The notes under the pieces were generated by a model that saw only the letters and a list, made by a program, of their open reading frames with translations, was not told the DNA's origin and ran no database searches. The translations under genes and the position numbers were made by a program. Below are positions 19,308 to 28,985 of a stretch of 64,000 nucleotides of DNA, one piece after another (the first letter of the stretch is position 1; each line of letters begins with the position of its first letter). Source of the DNA: Flammeovirga aprica JL-4 (GTDB lineage Bacteria > Bacteroidota > Bacteroidia > Cytophagales > Flammeovirgaceae); contig NZ_JABANE010000009.1 of the NCBI RefSeq assembly GCF_012844305.1, positions 1-64,000 on the forward strand, given 5' to 3'.

Positions 19308-19338
19308 GGCAGATAGTCTGTATAAGACCATCTTTGCC
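19308..19338 (-). promoter_or_regulatory. Hairpin in the rpsI-rpsB spacer
   Basis: On the minus strand GGCAAAGATGGTCT pairs with AGACTATCTGCC around a short loop, with small bulges. It sits about 50 bases upstream of the rpsB start. Proteobacterial rpsB leaders are autoregulated by S2 through a structured RNA; whether this is an equivalent is unknown. Confidence 0.4.
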
Positions 19339-19359
19339 AAAATAACTGCATAATCCAGA

Positions 19360-19746
19360 TTAACGCTTCGAGAATTGGAATCTTCTTCTCGCTTTTCTGC
19401 GACCTGGTTTCTTTCTTTCGACCATACGAGGGTCACGAGTTAAGAAACCTTCTGGTTTCAATGTCAATCTGTGTTCTGCGTCAATTTCGCATAGCGCTTT
19501 AGAGATAGCTAAACGTACAGCCTCAGCTTGTCCGTTGATACCGCCACCTTGTACGTTTACGTTGATATCGTACTTGCCAGACTCATTAGTCAATTCTAAT
19601 GGTTGTTGCACTTTGATTTGCAAAACCTCAGATGGGAAATAATCCGCAAACTCACGTTTGTTGACAGTAATTTTTCCTTCACCTTGAGACAGGTAAATTC
19701 TTGCTACAGAAGTTTTTCTTCTGCCTGAAGTGTTAATTACTTCCAT
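19360..19746 (-). CDS. rpsI: 30S ribosomal protein S9
   Basis: A 128-residue S9 with the full C-terminal signature: GFLTRDPRMVERKKPGRRKA and the basic tail ending in QFSKR that reaches the P-site tRNA. NTSGRRKTSVARIYL marks the N-terminus. Start taken at ATG (MEVINTSG) rather than the preceding GTG. It is 12 bases downstream of rplM. Confidence 0.97.
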   Translation of the reverse strand: MEVINTSGRRKTSVARIYLSQGEGKITVNKREFADYFPSEVLQIKVQQPLELTNESGKYDINVNVQGGGINGQAEAVRLAISKALCEIDAEHRLTLKPEGFLTRDPRMVERKKPGRRKARRRFQFSKR

Positions 19747-19758
19747 CACTAAATTTTA

Positions 19759-20202
19759 TTAAAGTTCAATTTTCTTTGGTTGTTGTGCTTCATGCTTATG
19801 CTCGCCACCTGCATATACATACAAGTTACGGTATAAATCACGGCCCAAACGTCCTTTCGGCAACATGCCTTTTACTGCGTTCTCAACTAATCTTGTTGGG
19901 AACTTTGCTTTCATTTCTGTAGCAGTTCTTGATTTAAGACCACCTGGGTAACCAGAGTAACGAAGGTATACTTTTTCGTCCCACTTTTTACCTGAAAGCT
20001 TCACTTTTTCTGCGTTGATAACAACTACGTTATCACCACAGTCAACGTTAGGTGTAAAGCTAGGCTTCTTCTTGCCACGTAAGTACATAGCAATTTCTGT
20101 AGCTAAACGACCCAATGTTTTACCTTCAGCATCGATCAAGATCCACTCTTTTTGAGCAGTTGTCTTGTTTACTGAAACAGTTTTGTAACTGAGTGTATCC
20201 AC
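19759..20202 (-). CDS. rplM: 50S ribosomal protein L13
   Basis: A 147-residue L13. The start codon is GTG; it is supported because the N-terminus [10 protein letters not shown] is the form conserved in Bacteroidota. The signatures [31 protein letters not shown] and [19 protein letters not shown] are present. First gene of the operon, behind a well-matched promoter. Confidence 0.97.
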   Translation of the reverse strand: MDTLSYKTVSVNKTTAQKEWILIDAEGKTLGRLATEIAMYLRGKKKPSFTPNVDCGDNVVVINAEKVKLSGKKWDEKVYLRYSGYPGGLKSRTATEMKAKFPTRLVENAVKGMLPKGRLGRDLYRNLYVYAGGEHKHEAQQPKKIEL

Positions 20203-20313
20203 TGTGATTCTTCGTTTTATTTATTAAAACTTGAAGTATTTACATCACTGAAATACAGCTACTTGCAAATACCTCGACCTGAACACGCAATACGGGTTAA
20301 CGTATGCGACGGG

Positions 20314-20344
20314 CAAAGGTAGAACATTATTTTGTGATTACCAA
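20314..20344 (-). promoter_or_regulatory. Promoter of the rplM operon
   Basis: On the minus strand the -7 box TACCTTTG (consensus TAnnTTTG) is preceded after 19 bases by TTGG (consensus TTTG). It lies about 110 bases upstream of the rplM start. This is the Bacteroidota primary-sigma promoter pattern. Confidence 0.65.
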
Positions 20345-20395
20345 TACTTTAGCAATTATATATGTCTAAATAATTCATAACCGCCCCATAAAAAT

Positions 20396-20425
20396 AAGGT
20401 GTTCATTATTGATAATGAACACCTT
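20396..20425 (-). terminator. Terminator of the lipoprotein gene
   Basis: A perfect 14-bp stem AAGGTGTTCATTAT / ATAATGAACACCTT with a two-base loop, about 35 bases after the lipoprotein stop and followed by a short T-rich tract on the minus strand. Confidence 0.75.
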
Positions 20426-20457
20426 ATGAATTAATATTTTATAAACTAAATGTAAAT

Positions 20458-21297
20458 TTACTGTATAGTGACTGTTTTTGACCATGTTCCAAACATTGGA
20501 GTACTATTTTCAGTACACTCAATAGTGGAGTTGTAATAATTGTAAATGATTGATATTGTAAATTCATTTTGAGGTAATTCTGAATTTTCTCCAGGTCTAC
20601 TTACAGTATATTCTACGTTGAAATTGTAGACATAATATCCGTTGCTATCTTTTTCTAGGTTATGTTCTTTTACTTCAAAACCAATTCTATTGGAATGAGG
20701 AAGTGTAGCCGGAGTGTTGTCTACAACAGCATCGAATCCACCTTCTAATACACTTGTTCTAAATTGAATACCTGTTTGTCCGGGAATATCAACAGAGGTA
20801 GTTGTGCCATTGTATGGAAGTACAGATTTAAAAGTTCCTGTTACAGTAAATTTGTCTCCTTCAGCTGCTGAAGAAGGCACTTTTGTACTGTCGATTTCCA
20901 TGATAAAAGGTTCAGCTACTACTTTGATTTTTTGTTCCACATTTGATGTTTTCCCATCATCAGTATAAGCTGTAAATGTGATGGTGTAGTCTCCTTTGCT
21001 GTATGGAGCTAATTGTCTATAATTCAAATAGCCTTCATTTTCATTTAGTGTGGTGTCTTGTGCTTGAATACAACTACCATCACCTGTGGTCTCAAGGTCG
21101 CTTATTGGTTTATCGCTATTTGTTTTGGCGAGAACATCAAGCTGTATTTCTTGAAGCGGATAGACTTCTAAGATATCTTGTTGATTTTCAATTGAAATCG
21201 ATGGAGGATTATTAGGCGTTTCATTATTGTCATTATTTGAACAGCTAAATAGTTGTACAGATAAAATAGATAGGATAATGATTGATAGGTTTTTCAT
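20458..21297 (-). CDS. Lipoprotein with Ig-like domains, unknown
   Basis: A 279-residue lipoprotein with lipobox ending at Cys19 (VQLFSC) followed by an Asn/Asp-rich linker (NNDNNETPNNPP). The mature part is beta-rich. Residues about 30-125 look like a cadherin- or PKD-like Ig domain (YTITFTAYTDDGKTSNVEQKI) and a second beta domain follows to the end. Surface or outer-membrane anchored by inference. No enzyme motif. It is located between glyA and the ribosomal operon with its own terminators. Confidence 0.7.
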   Translation of the reverse strand: MKNLSIIILSILSVQLFSCSNNDNNETPNNPPSISIENQQDILEVYPLQEIQLDVLAKTNSDKPISDLETTGDGSCIQAQDTTLNENEGYLNYRQLAPYSKGDYTITFTAYTDDGKTSNVEQKIKVVAEPFIMEIDSTKVPSSAAEGDKFTVTGTFKSVLPYNGTTTSVDIPGQTGIQFRTSVLEGGFDAVVDNTPATLPHSNRIGFEVKEHNLEKDSNGYYVYNFNVEYTVSRPGENSELPQNEFTISIIYNYYNSTIECTENSTPMFGTWSKTVTIQ

Positions 21298-21401
21298 TGT
21301 AGTATTATTAGATATTATAACGTTTTAAACGATTTTAGAGAAAATAGGTAGACCGTAGTTTACATTTGTTTTATAATTTATTGAAAATTAGGTTTAAATA
21401 A

Positions 21402-21436
21402 AAAAAGCCAAGTCCATTGCTGAACTTGGCTTTTTA
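21402..21436 (-). terminator. Terminator of glyA
   Basis: The stem AAAAAGCCAAGT / ACTTGGCTTTTT lies 35 bases downstream of glyA and is flanked by A and T runs, so it could work on either strand. Confidence 0.85.
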
Positions 21437-21470
21437 TTTTTTAGTAGCTAGTACTAAAAGTATATTTTAA

Positions 21471-22817
21471 TTACCATTGGAATAATGGGAATTGACGCAT
21501 CCACTCATTGATTTCAGCTCTCACTTTATCAATTTCCGCATCGTTTTCGTGGTTCATCAATACACGGTCGATGAAGTCAACGATTTTACCCATATCAGCT
21601 TCTTTCAAGCCACGAGTAGTAACGGCTGCAGTACCAACACGCATACCTGAAGTAACAAATGGAGATTTGTCATCAAATGGTACCATGTTTTTGTTGATAG
21701 TGATATCAGCTTTGATTAATGTATTTTCAGCGATTTTACCTGTCAAGTTTTTAGAACGAAGGTCGATTAGCATCATGTGGTTGTCAGTACCGCCAGAGAT
21801 GATATCATAACCTTTTGCTAAGAAATGTTTTGCCATTTCTTGAGCGTTTTTCTGAACTTGAGTAGTATAAGCATCATATTCAGGAGTTAAAGCTTCGCCA
21901 AATGCAATTGCTTTAGCAGCGATAACGTGCTCTAATGGACCACCTTGAGTACCAGGGAATACACCTGAGTCTAATAAAGAAGACATCATACGTACTTTAC
22001 CTTTTGGAGTTTTTAATCCCCAAGGGTTCTCAAAATCTTCACCCATCATGATCACACCACCTCTTGGTCCACGTAAAGTTTTGTGGGTAGTAGTAGTAAC
22101 GATATGACAGTGCTTTAAAGGATCATCTAATTTACCTTTAGCGATTAGTCCTGAAGGGTGAGAAATATCGGCTAATAATAAAGCACCAATTTCATCAGCT
22201 ACAGCACGTAATTTTTTGTAGTCCCACTCACGTGAGTAAGCAGAAGCACCTGCAATAATTAATTGAGGCTTTTCTTCACGAGCAGTTTCAACAACTTTAT
22301 CAAAGTCGATAAAACCTGTTTCTTTTTCTACACCATAGAATGTAGGCTTGTATAGTTTTCCTGAGAAGTTTACAGGAGAACCGTGTGTTAGGTGACCACC
22401 ATGAGATAAGTCAAAACCTAAGATTTTATCACCTGGCTTCAATACTGCCAACATTACTGCTGCGTTAGCTTGAGCACCAGAGTGAGGTTGAACATTGGCC
22501 CAAGCAGCGCCAAATAATTCTTTAAGACGGTCAATAGCAAGGTTTTCTACCTCATCTACTACTTCACAGCCACCATAATAACGTTTGCTAGGCAATCCTT
22601 CAGCGTATTTGTTTGTCAATACACTGCCCATAGCGTTCATCACTTGTTCTGAAACAAAGTTCTCTGAGGCGATAAGTTCAATTCCAGAAATCTGTCTTTC
22701 TTTTTCACGATCTATAAGATCAAAGATGATGTCATCTCTTTTCATGGTTGCAAAAGGGGTTTGTTCGTTTTGTTGATTCATCCCATTGTAAATAGGAGGT
22801 TGTACCTTTTTAGACAT
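21471..22817 (-). CDS. glyA: Serine hydroxymethyltransferase
   Basis: A PLP enzyme that interconverts serine and glycine with tetrahydrofolate and supplies one-carbon units. [12 protein letters not shown] and the PLP-lysine motif [14 protein letters not shown] are intact, as is [18 protein letters not shown]. From the first ATG the protein has 448 residues. Family members normally start at the equivalent of Met25 ([11 protein letters not shown], coordinate 22745), so the first 24 residues ([11 protein letters not shown]...) are either a real extension or an upstream-start artefact. Confidence 0.96.
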   Translation of the reverse strand: MSKKVQPPIYNGMNQQNEQTPFATMKRDDIIFDLIDREKERQISGIELIASENFVSEQVMNAMGSVLTNKYAEGLPSKRYYGGCEVVDEVENLAIDRLKELFGAAWANVQPHSGAQANAAVMLAVLKPGDKILGFDLSHGGHLTHGSPVNFSGKLYKPTFYGVEKETGFIDFDKVVETAREEKPQLIIAGASAYSREWDYKKLRAVADEIGALLLADISHPSGLIAKGKLDDPLKHCHIVTTTTHKTLRGPRGGVIMMGEDFENPWGLKTPKGKVRMMSSLLDSGVFPGTQGGPLEHVIAAKAIAFGEALTPEYDAYTTQVQKNAQEMAKHFLAKGYDIISGGTDNHMMLIDLRSKNLTGKIAENTLIKADITINKNMVPFDDKSPFVTSGMRVGTAAVTTRGLKEADMGKIVDFIDRVLMNHENDAEIDKVRAEINEWMRQFPLFQW

Positions 22818-22937
22818 GCAAAACTACTAAAATCCTATTATTCAATAATTATAAATGACAAAAAATATTCTTTAATCCATTGAAAAAAAGAAAAAAAAGC
22901 ACTCTACTTTCTCTTTTTTTCATAATCGGGTAACAAA

Positions 22938-22985
22938 AAAGTCATTAAAGTAAGCTCAATTTGAACTTTTAACTTTAATGACTTT
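22938..22985 (-). terminator. Terminator of the Crp/Fnr regulator gene
   Basis: A perfect 14-bp stem AAAGTCATTAAAGT / ACTTTAATGACTTT, with a run of six T residues on the minus strand, 25 bases after the regulator stop. Confidence 0.85.
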
Positions 22986-23008
22986 ATCATATGAAATCAA
23001 ACCTTTCA

Positions 23009-23695
23009 CTAATCGTAAAGGTGACTAATTTTTACTAATCCATCCGGATTGATAATTTTAATACTTCTCTTATTGATTTCAATTAGTTTTTCATGCTTGA
23101 ATTCAGAGATAATACGAATGGCCGTTTCTTTCACCGTTCCTACTAATCCTGCTAAATCTTCACGTGTTAAAGTGATGTGCTCTTTGTCTACAAACGCTTT
23201 GTCTAGTACCAATAAGGCTTCCGCTATTCTTCCTCGAACAGGTTTATAAGCGATGTCAGTAATCTTAGTTTCTGCGTTGTCAATTACGTCGCATAATAAA
23301 TGGACAATCTGTTGGTAAAATTCCACATTCTCATGAAGAAGCTCCATGAAAATTGCTTTGGGTATGAGACAAATGGATGAATCTTCGATTGCTATAGCAG
23401 AAGCTCTATAGCGACTCCCTTTAATAAGAGATTTGTAGCCTACGAAATCGCCAGGTTTGGCAATTCTTAAGATCTGTTCCTTCCCGTTGCTTCCCAACTT
23501 CGTAACCTTCACAAGGCCCTCGCTTATACAATACACTCCGGTAGGCATAGAATCTTCTTGGAAGATAGGTTGCCCTTTTTTAAAGAAGTGACATGTATGA
23601 GACTGAAGCTTCTCATGTTGCTCAGCGGTAAGACAAGAAAACATAGATTGGCTACTCTTCACTTTACAAGCACAAGAGGGTTGTACCAATTTCAT
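23009..23695 (-). CDS. Crp/Fnr family transcriptional regulator
   Basis: A 228-residue regulator. The cyclic-nucleotide-binding beta-roll spans about 30-145 (GVYCISEGLVKVTKLGSNGKE and AKPGDFVGYKSL) and the winged helix-turn-helix lies at about 165-215 (LTREDLAGLVGTVKETAIRI). The N-terminus carries cysteines at 8, 10, 21 and 35, a pattern seen in Fnr-like proteins of Bacteroidota that might bind an iron-sulfur cluster or sense redox state; the spacing differs from E. coli FNR. The cAMP-contact arginine of Crp is not evident. Targets are unknown. Transcribed divergently from the giant gene; the shared region holds a perfect inverted repeat. Confidence 0.88.
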   Translation of the reverse strand: MKLVQPSCACKVKSSQSMFSCLTAEQHEKLQSHTCHFFKKGQPIFQEDSMPTGVYCISEGLVKVTKLGSNGKEQILRIAKPGDFVGYKSLIKGSRYRASAIAIEDSSICLIPKAIFMELLHENVEFYQQIVHLLCDVIDNAETKITDIAYKPVRGRIAEALLVLDKAFVDKEHITLTREDLAGLVGTVKETAIRIISEFKHEKLIEINKRSIKIINPDGLVKISHLYD

Positions 23696-23710
23696 CTTTG
23701 TTTAAGTAAA

Positions 23711-23857
23711 TGGATAATTCTGATAAAAGCACACTAAAAGTAATATCAAATTTAGAGATTTGCTAAAAAAAGATGATTTTAGTTACTTTTTTGGCAAAAA
23801 AAACACAGCTGAGAACCAAATGTGTCCCCAACTGTGCGCTTTTATCAGAATTATCCA
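23711..23857. repeat. 20-bp perfect inverted repeat in the crp upstream region
   Basis: Arm TGGATAATTCTGATAAAAGC (23711-23730) is exactly repeated in reverse complement at 23838-23857. The arms extend inward by three further matching bases after one mismatch. The spacing is 107 bases. The left arm is only 15 bases from the regulator start, the right arm 126 bases from the start of the 1647-codon gene. Each gene therefore reads through the same 20-mer in the same orientation. Candidates are paired operators, a long hairpin or a small inverted-repeat element; no clear target duplication is visible. Confidence 0.7.
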
Positions 23858-23983
23858 CTACAAAAGTAGATTCTTATATCTAAACTCTTTATGACTTAAG
23901 TTGTTCTCTATTATGAGAGAAATCACTAAATTAACCCTGCAAATTCTAACTTATTAACGATTCTATTCTTACTTAATTTAATT

Positions 23984-26900
23984 ATGCTAACAATTTCTCT
24001 TAAAAAGGTTCTCTTCAGCCTTATTTTATTTTGCTTTTATTCTTCATTTTCTTTCGCTCAAAACATTTTAATTGAATCGAGTTTTGAAAATTTGGAAGAA
24101 TGGAAAGGTGAAACTTTCACAACGGGGAAAGACGCTCAAGGCTGGTTTGAGATAAATACTGAAAATCAATTAAAAGTCAATGTAACAGGAGGATCAGGAC
24201 AAAGGTTTGTAACGGCTATTCATAATTCAGACCTCAAAAATTTTTCAGATAAAGATACTTTGATTTGGGAGTTAACTTTAATGCACGATTTCACTGTGTC
24301 TTCTAGTTTGCAGAAAAAGAACTATTCAAGATTAATCCTTTGTCAAAATACACCTCTTTTCTCTAATGCTGATACCTTGTTATATTTAGAGTTTTCTGAT
24401 CGGTTATTATTAATTTATGAGGCAAATAGTGAAACGAATTTAATAGGTGATGTTCATCAAACGCTCAGTCCATCACAATGGCATAACGTAAAAGTTCAAA
24501 AAGCAGGTGATAAATGGAATGTTTATTTAGATGAAGTAGTATTGATAGAGGCAAAGTTTAGTGATCATTCATTTCCATCTTACTCAACAGGACTGTTATC
24601 ATCTTTTTCATCTTCAGCCAGAGGGCAACATTTTTATTACGATAATTTTATTCATTCAGTAAGACTCAAGGCACTTGATACTCAACCTCCCTTTGTCGTA
24701 AACACATTTTTACCTCATCAGGATACTTTAAAGATAGAATTTAATGAGCTTTTGAGTGGTAATGCTAATTGTGAAGGAAGTGTGATGATAAACGGCTTGC
24801 TTTCTCCTTATACATTCAGTCATGATTCTTTGTCCTTATTGATTCCTCAGCATTTTGAAATTGATAGTATATATAATGTCGCATTAAGTGGTTTTTGTGA
24901 TAAAGCAGACAATCACTTCAATGATTCTACTTTTCAGTTTTTAGCCGAAGACCTTTTTCCTCCTTCTATTGATTCATTGCATGTGAAAAGTGATTATGTA
25001 ATAGATTTATTTTTTAATGAGGCTGTTTCTTTGTTTGACCTTTCAAGTGTTTATTTGATTTCAAAAAGCGATACTATTAATGTAGTAGATACTTTAAGGA
25101 GTGATGAAAGCAGGAAGAAAACCATTGTACTGCAAAAAGCACTTTCTGCGAATAAAAGTTATGAATTACATATTGATGCTTTAAGTGATACAAAAGGAAA
25201 TACCCAAAATGTGGTTATACCATTTTATAATGATACTAGAGCTCCAAAATTAGAATCAGCTGAAATACGAAGCCCTTATTTTGTCACATTGTATTTTGAT
25301 GAGCCAATAGCTTCTCATCATAATGACCCTTTTAATTATGTAATAGGTGAAGGAGAAATTCCCGACAACATTCAAATTAGGGAGAATCAAATCGATATCA
25401 ATTTCAAAGAAAATGTATTTGAGCAAGACGCTGTATATACTTTAAATATTAATGCTGTTCAAGATCTTTTCGGTAATGAAATGAAAACTAAAACGATTGT
25501 TTTGGAATATGATACTATCGAAGCTCAAATCTTGAATACTTTTCAAGGGGAAGATTTTAATACCATTCTTTTTGATGAAAAGATTGTGGCTATTGATAGC
25601 TCTACATATTTTTATTTGGATATAACTTGCCCTACCTCCATGGTAAAAGTAGAGCGAACGCCAACACTAAAGTTATTTGGTGTGGAAGATGAAAATCAAA
25701 ATGTAATTGACTCGGTTACTATTTCGTTCGATGAAAATGAAGTGATCCAAAATATATTTTTCCTCTCAGATAGTAGTATAAGGATTGTTGGTGATGCCAT
25801 TCAAGGGAAGGCTCTTAGGATGGGAAATTCTGAAATTGATTCATTGCAGACATTTTTGGATAAGTTGGACTTTTATTTCAGACCAAAGTTTATTGAAGGA
25901 GAACAAAGGGTATTGAGGATTGGTGAAAAGGATTTTACGGTTGCATTTAAAAAAAATGAGATCCAATCCATTGAAACGTCCACTGATTATTCTATTGTAC
26001 TTGAATTTGAAAATGCATTAAAACCGAATTGTGTTCCTTTTATCAGTGCTCAACCTCAAATTGAAATACAGAGCAGTATTATTGAAGGTGATCAGTTACA
26101 TTTGTTTTTCAAGGAAGCAATCAAAGAAAATGAAAAATATCACTTCATTATCGAAGATCTGATTTCATGTGAAAATAAAATACTACCTCATTACTCATTT
26201 TCTTATACTAATGATACTCAAGCTCCCTTTTTGACCGGTTCTAAATGGAAGAACCGTTTTCAATTATTGCTTGATTTTAATGAGGAAATAGACGAGTCTT
26301 CTTTAGAGAAAAGGCTGTTTTTATATCAAAATGAGCATGAAATTACAGATTATTCTATTAAGGTCGATGCTGAATCTGTAGAAGTAACTTTTGATGATGA
26401 GTATTGGAAAGAAGACATCAAGTTTGTCATTTATGAAGGACTAGAGGATCAAAATACAAATACAACAGATGAGGTGATTGAAGGGAGTGTTTTCTCAATT
26501 TCATCTGTGGAAAAAGGAGATTTGATGATAACTGAGATTTTTGCAGATCCTTCTCCAATTGTTGGTTTGCCGAACGGTGAAGCTATTGAAATTTATAATG
26601 CTTCGAGTGATTCTTTATCATTACTCTCTGTCAGTCTTCTTGTGGGTGATGACACGCTCTTTTTTGAAAATAAAGCTATTGCTCCTGAAGAATATGCGAT
26701 TTTGGTTCCTTCTACAAAAGTTGAAATATGGTCTGAATACAGCTCAGTGATAGGTGTGAATCATTGGAGTGCTCTTAATAATTCTGGAGAAATAATTCAG
26801 CTGTATAATGCCCAAAGTAATGCTAAGATTGATAGTGTAAACTATGATTTGTCAAGCTATCAAGATGAGTTGAAAGCAGAAGGCGGATACACTCTAGAGA

Positions 26901-28927
26901 AAAGAGATTTAGCTTTTGATTGTCATCCCTTTATAAATTGGAAAGCCAGTCAATCTGAAATTGGAGGAACTTTAGGAAGACAGAATTCAGTTTTTGAAAC
27001 TATCCAAGATACTGTGCCTGCTACTATTGTAAGTATTGAGGTGGTGGATGAGCATAATATGTTGATATCATTTGATAAAAGCATATATATGTTTTCCACT
27101 GAAAGTACTATCAAGTATCGTGTTGGTAATGTTGATAAGTCTGTTGATAAGTGTTTTTTTGTTGATAACTCTACTCTTAAAGTGCTAATAAATGAGGATT
27201 TACCGAAAGGAGTGTTGATAAGTTTAATTGTTGATAACTTTCAAGACTGCTTTAATAACATATTATTATCAAAAATTGCAGATTTCGTAATTAAACCAAA
27301 GGTTAACTATCAACAATTGTTGATAACTGAGTTGATGATTGATCATTCACCTATTAACAAAATGCCTGATTCTGAATATATAGAGGTTTATAATAACAGC
27401 GATTTGAGAATCAATATGGATAAGTGCATAATGTTAGTGGATGGTGATACGGTGAGATTGCCTGATAATTGGATTTTCCCAAGAAATTATGCTGTTCTAG
27501 TTCCAAGTGGGAATAAGTCTTTATTTGATAGTTTGGGAATCCCTTCAGTGGGTGTTTCGAGTTGGGAAAATTTATTGAATGAATCTGGTGAAGTAGCATT
27601 GGTGAACGAGGAGGATGAGATGATACATTCTATCAGTTACACTTTAGACTATTATCATGATCAGTTGAAAGAAGAAGGTGGTTGGTCCATTGAAATGAGA
27701 GATCTATTGAGTCCGTGTGTGGGGGTGGAAAATTGGCAGGCATCCGAAAATGAAAATGGAGGAACACCGGGTGTGAAAAACTCTATTGAAGAAACGGTCA
27801 TAGATCATCAAGTGCCTATTTTGGAATATGCTTTCGTGCAGGAAGAAGAAAACAAAGTGGTGTTGAATTTTTCAGAAGTGATCGCATTGACCAGCCAAAC
27901 TGAAATTATTTTAGATGATGAAAAAATCCTTTTTGATAAAGTAAGCTTGAAAGGAAAACAGCTAACGATTGATCTCGCTTTTGATATTTTTTATCAAGAA
28001 GTGAGTATATCTACCATCACAGATTGTTCAGGAAACTTAAATTCTACTTTGATGACTTCTGAAATATTATATCCCTCTTTAAATGAAGATGTTCATTTGT
28101 CTGAAGTATTATATGATCCGAGTGTTTTAAATACTGATTTTCTAGAAGTTTATTTTAATGTAAAAGCTGGGGAGTATATCAACCTTAAAGAATGGTCTAT
28201 TGGCAGGGTTAGAGAAGGTGTCATTGAACAAATGGTAGCATTATCTAAAGTAGATGATTACTTGTTTTCGAGTTGTTTTATGGTTTTTACCAAAGAGCAA
28301 GAGAAGTTGCTAAGCTTTTACCCTAAAATAAAAAAAGAAGATATAAGGGAGATTAATCTGCCTTCCTTTCCAAATGAAGAAGGAAATGTGGTGTTGCTGT
28401 ATAAAGGTGAGGTGCATGAGAGTTATGACTATTCTGAAAAACACCATCAAGCTTTTTTAAACAACACGGAAGATATATCCTTAGAAAGAATTGATTTTAC
28501 TGTTTCTTCTTCTAATCCTAATAACTGGACTTCAGCTACCGAAAGTAGTGGTTTTGCCACACCCACATTTATAAATTCCAGAATTGTGAATCATGAATTG
28601 AATGAAGGGGCGGGGGAAAGTCTTGTATTTTCTTCAACCTTGATTACTACAAATGGTGATGGAGTGGATGATTATCTTAAAATTGAGAATAATAGTAGTT
28701 CTCCATTAAGAATTTTGAGGATGGAAATTTATGATATTCATGGAAGGGTAATCTATCCTTGGCTTAGTAACTATGAATTATCAAGCCGAGATTTTGTGAA
28801 ATGGGACGGAGTAGATCAGGAGGGAAGGCGTGTAATGGGTAAGTTTTTAGTGTATTATCAATTAGTTGATCACAATGGAAACCAACAAGAACAAACAAAA
28901 ATTGTGAGTGTAGCCCCTTGGAATTGA
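23984..28927 (+). CDS. Giant secreted protein with lamin-tail and Ig-like domains, likely T9SS cargo
   Basis: A 1647-residue protein. The signal peptide ends near FSFAQ (about 25). A jelly-roll/LamG-like domain follows (about 30-225), then a series of Ig-like SbsA-type domains starting with phrases such as APKLESAEIRSPYFVTLYFD (about 230-840). Lamin-tail domains begin at about 846 (GDLMITEIFADPSP) and 1110 (QLLITELMIDHSP), and a degenerate third at about 1368 (VHLSEVLYDPS). The C-terminal 100 residues (NGDGVDDYLKIEN, MEIYDIHGRVIYPW, KWDGVDQEGRRVMG) match the gliding-associated, type B T9SS sorting-domain pattern. It is probably exported by the GldKLMN system and retained on the surface. Role unknown; adhesion or nucleic-acid/carbohydrate binding are possible. 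Confidence 0.85.
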   Translation: MLTISLKKVLFSLILFCFYSSFSFAQNILIESSFENLEEWKGETFTTGKDAQGWFEINTENQLKVNVTGGSGQRFVTAIHNSDLKNFSDKDTLIWELTLMHDFTVSSSLQKKNYSRLILCQNTPLFSNADTLLYLEFSDRLLLIYEANSETNLIGDVHQTLSPSQWHNVKVQKAGDKWNVYLDEVVLIEAKFSDHSFPSYSTGLLSSFSSSARGQHFYYDNFIHSVRLKALDTQPPFVVNTFLPHQDTLKIEFNELLSGNANCEGSVMINGLLSPYTFSHDSLSLLIPQHFEIDSIYNVALSGFCDKADNHFNDSTFQFLAEDLFPPSIDSLHVKSDYVIDLFFNEAVSLFDLSSVYLISKSDTINVVDTLRSDESRKKTIVLQKALSANKSYELHIDALSDTKGNTQNVVIPFYNDTRAPKLESAEIRSPYFVTLYFDEPIASHHNDPFNYVIGEGEIPDNIQIRENQIDINFKENVFEQDAVYTLNINAVQDLFGNEMKTKTIVLEYDTIEAQILNTFQGEDFNTILFDEKIVAIDSSTYFYLDITCPTSMVKVERTPTLKLFGVEDENQNVIDSVTISFDENEVIQNIFFLSDSSIRIVGDAIQGKALRMGNSEIDSLQTFLDKLDFYFRPKFIEGEQRVLRIGEKDFTVAFKKNEIQSIETSTDYSIVLEFENALKPNCVPFISAQPQIEIQSSIIEGDQLHLFFKEAIKENEKYHFIIEDLISCENKILPHYSFSYTNDTQAPFLTGSKWKNRFQLLLDFNEEIDESSLEKRLFLYQNEHEITDYSIKVDAESVEVTFDDEYWKEDIKFVIYEGLEDQNTNTTDEVIEGSVFSISSVEKGDLMITEIFADPSPIVGLPNGEAIEIYNASSDSLSLLSVSLLVGDDTLFFENKAIAPEEYAILVPSTKVEIWSEYSSVIGVNHWSALNNSGEIIQLYNAQSNAKIDSVNYDLSSYQDELKAEGGYTLEKRDLAFDCHPFINWKASQSEIGGTLGRQNSVFETIQDTVPATIVSIEVVDEHNMLISFDKSIYMFSTESTIKYRVGNVDKSVDKCFFVDNSTLKVLINEDLPKGVLISLIVDNFQDCFNNILLSKIADFVIKPKVNYQQLLITELMIDHSPINKMPDSEYIEVYNNSDLRINMDKCIMLVDGDTVRLPDNWIFPRNYAVLVPSGNKSLFDSLGIPSVGVSSWENLLNESGEVALVNEEDEMIHSISYTLDYYHDQLKEEGGWSIEMRDLLSPCVGVENWQASENENGGTPGVKNSIEETVIDHQVPILEYAFVQEEENKVVLNFSEVIALTSQTEIILDDEKILFDKVSLKGKQLTIDLAFDIFYQEVSISTITDCSGNLNSTLMTSEILYPSLNEDVHLSEVLYDPSVLNTDFLEVYFNVKAGEYINLKEWSIGRVREGVIEQMVALSKVDDYLFSSCFMVFTKEQEKLLSFYPKIKKEDIREINLPSFPNEEGNVVLLYKGEVHESYDYSEKHHQAFLNNTEDISLERIDFTVSSSNPNNWTSATESSGFATPTFINSRIVNHELNEGAGESLVFSSTLITTNGDGVDDYLKIENNSSSPLRILRMEIYDIHGRVIYPWLSNYELSSRDFVKWDGVDQEGRRVMGKFLVYYQLVDHNGNQQEQTKIVSVAPWN
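27130..27326 (+). repeat. Cluster of six TGTTGATAA sites (DnaA-box-like) inside the giant gene
   Basis: Exact copies of TGTTGATAA start at about 27130, 27142, 27160, 27213, 27229 and 27318, all in the same orientation. The reverse complement TTATCAACA differs from the DnaA box TTATCCACA at one base. Four copies are read as Val-Asp-Lys/Asn and two in another frame as Leu-Ile, so the protein sequence alone does not explain the repetition. I noticed only one other copy in the window (about 2818). Confidence 0.55.
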
Positions 28928-28985
28928 CGTGATTAGCACTTTTTTTAAGATATTCAGAGATGTTATCGAATTAATAGTCAGTTAT

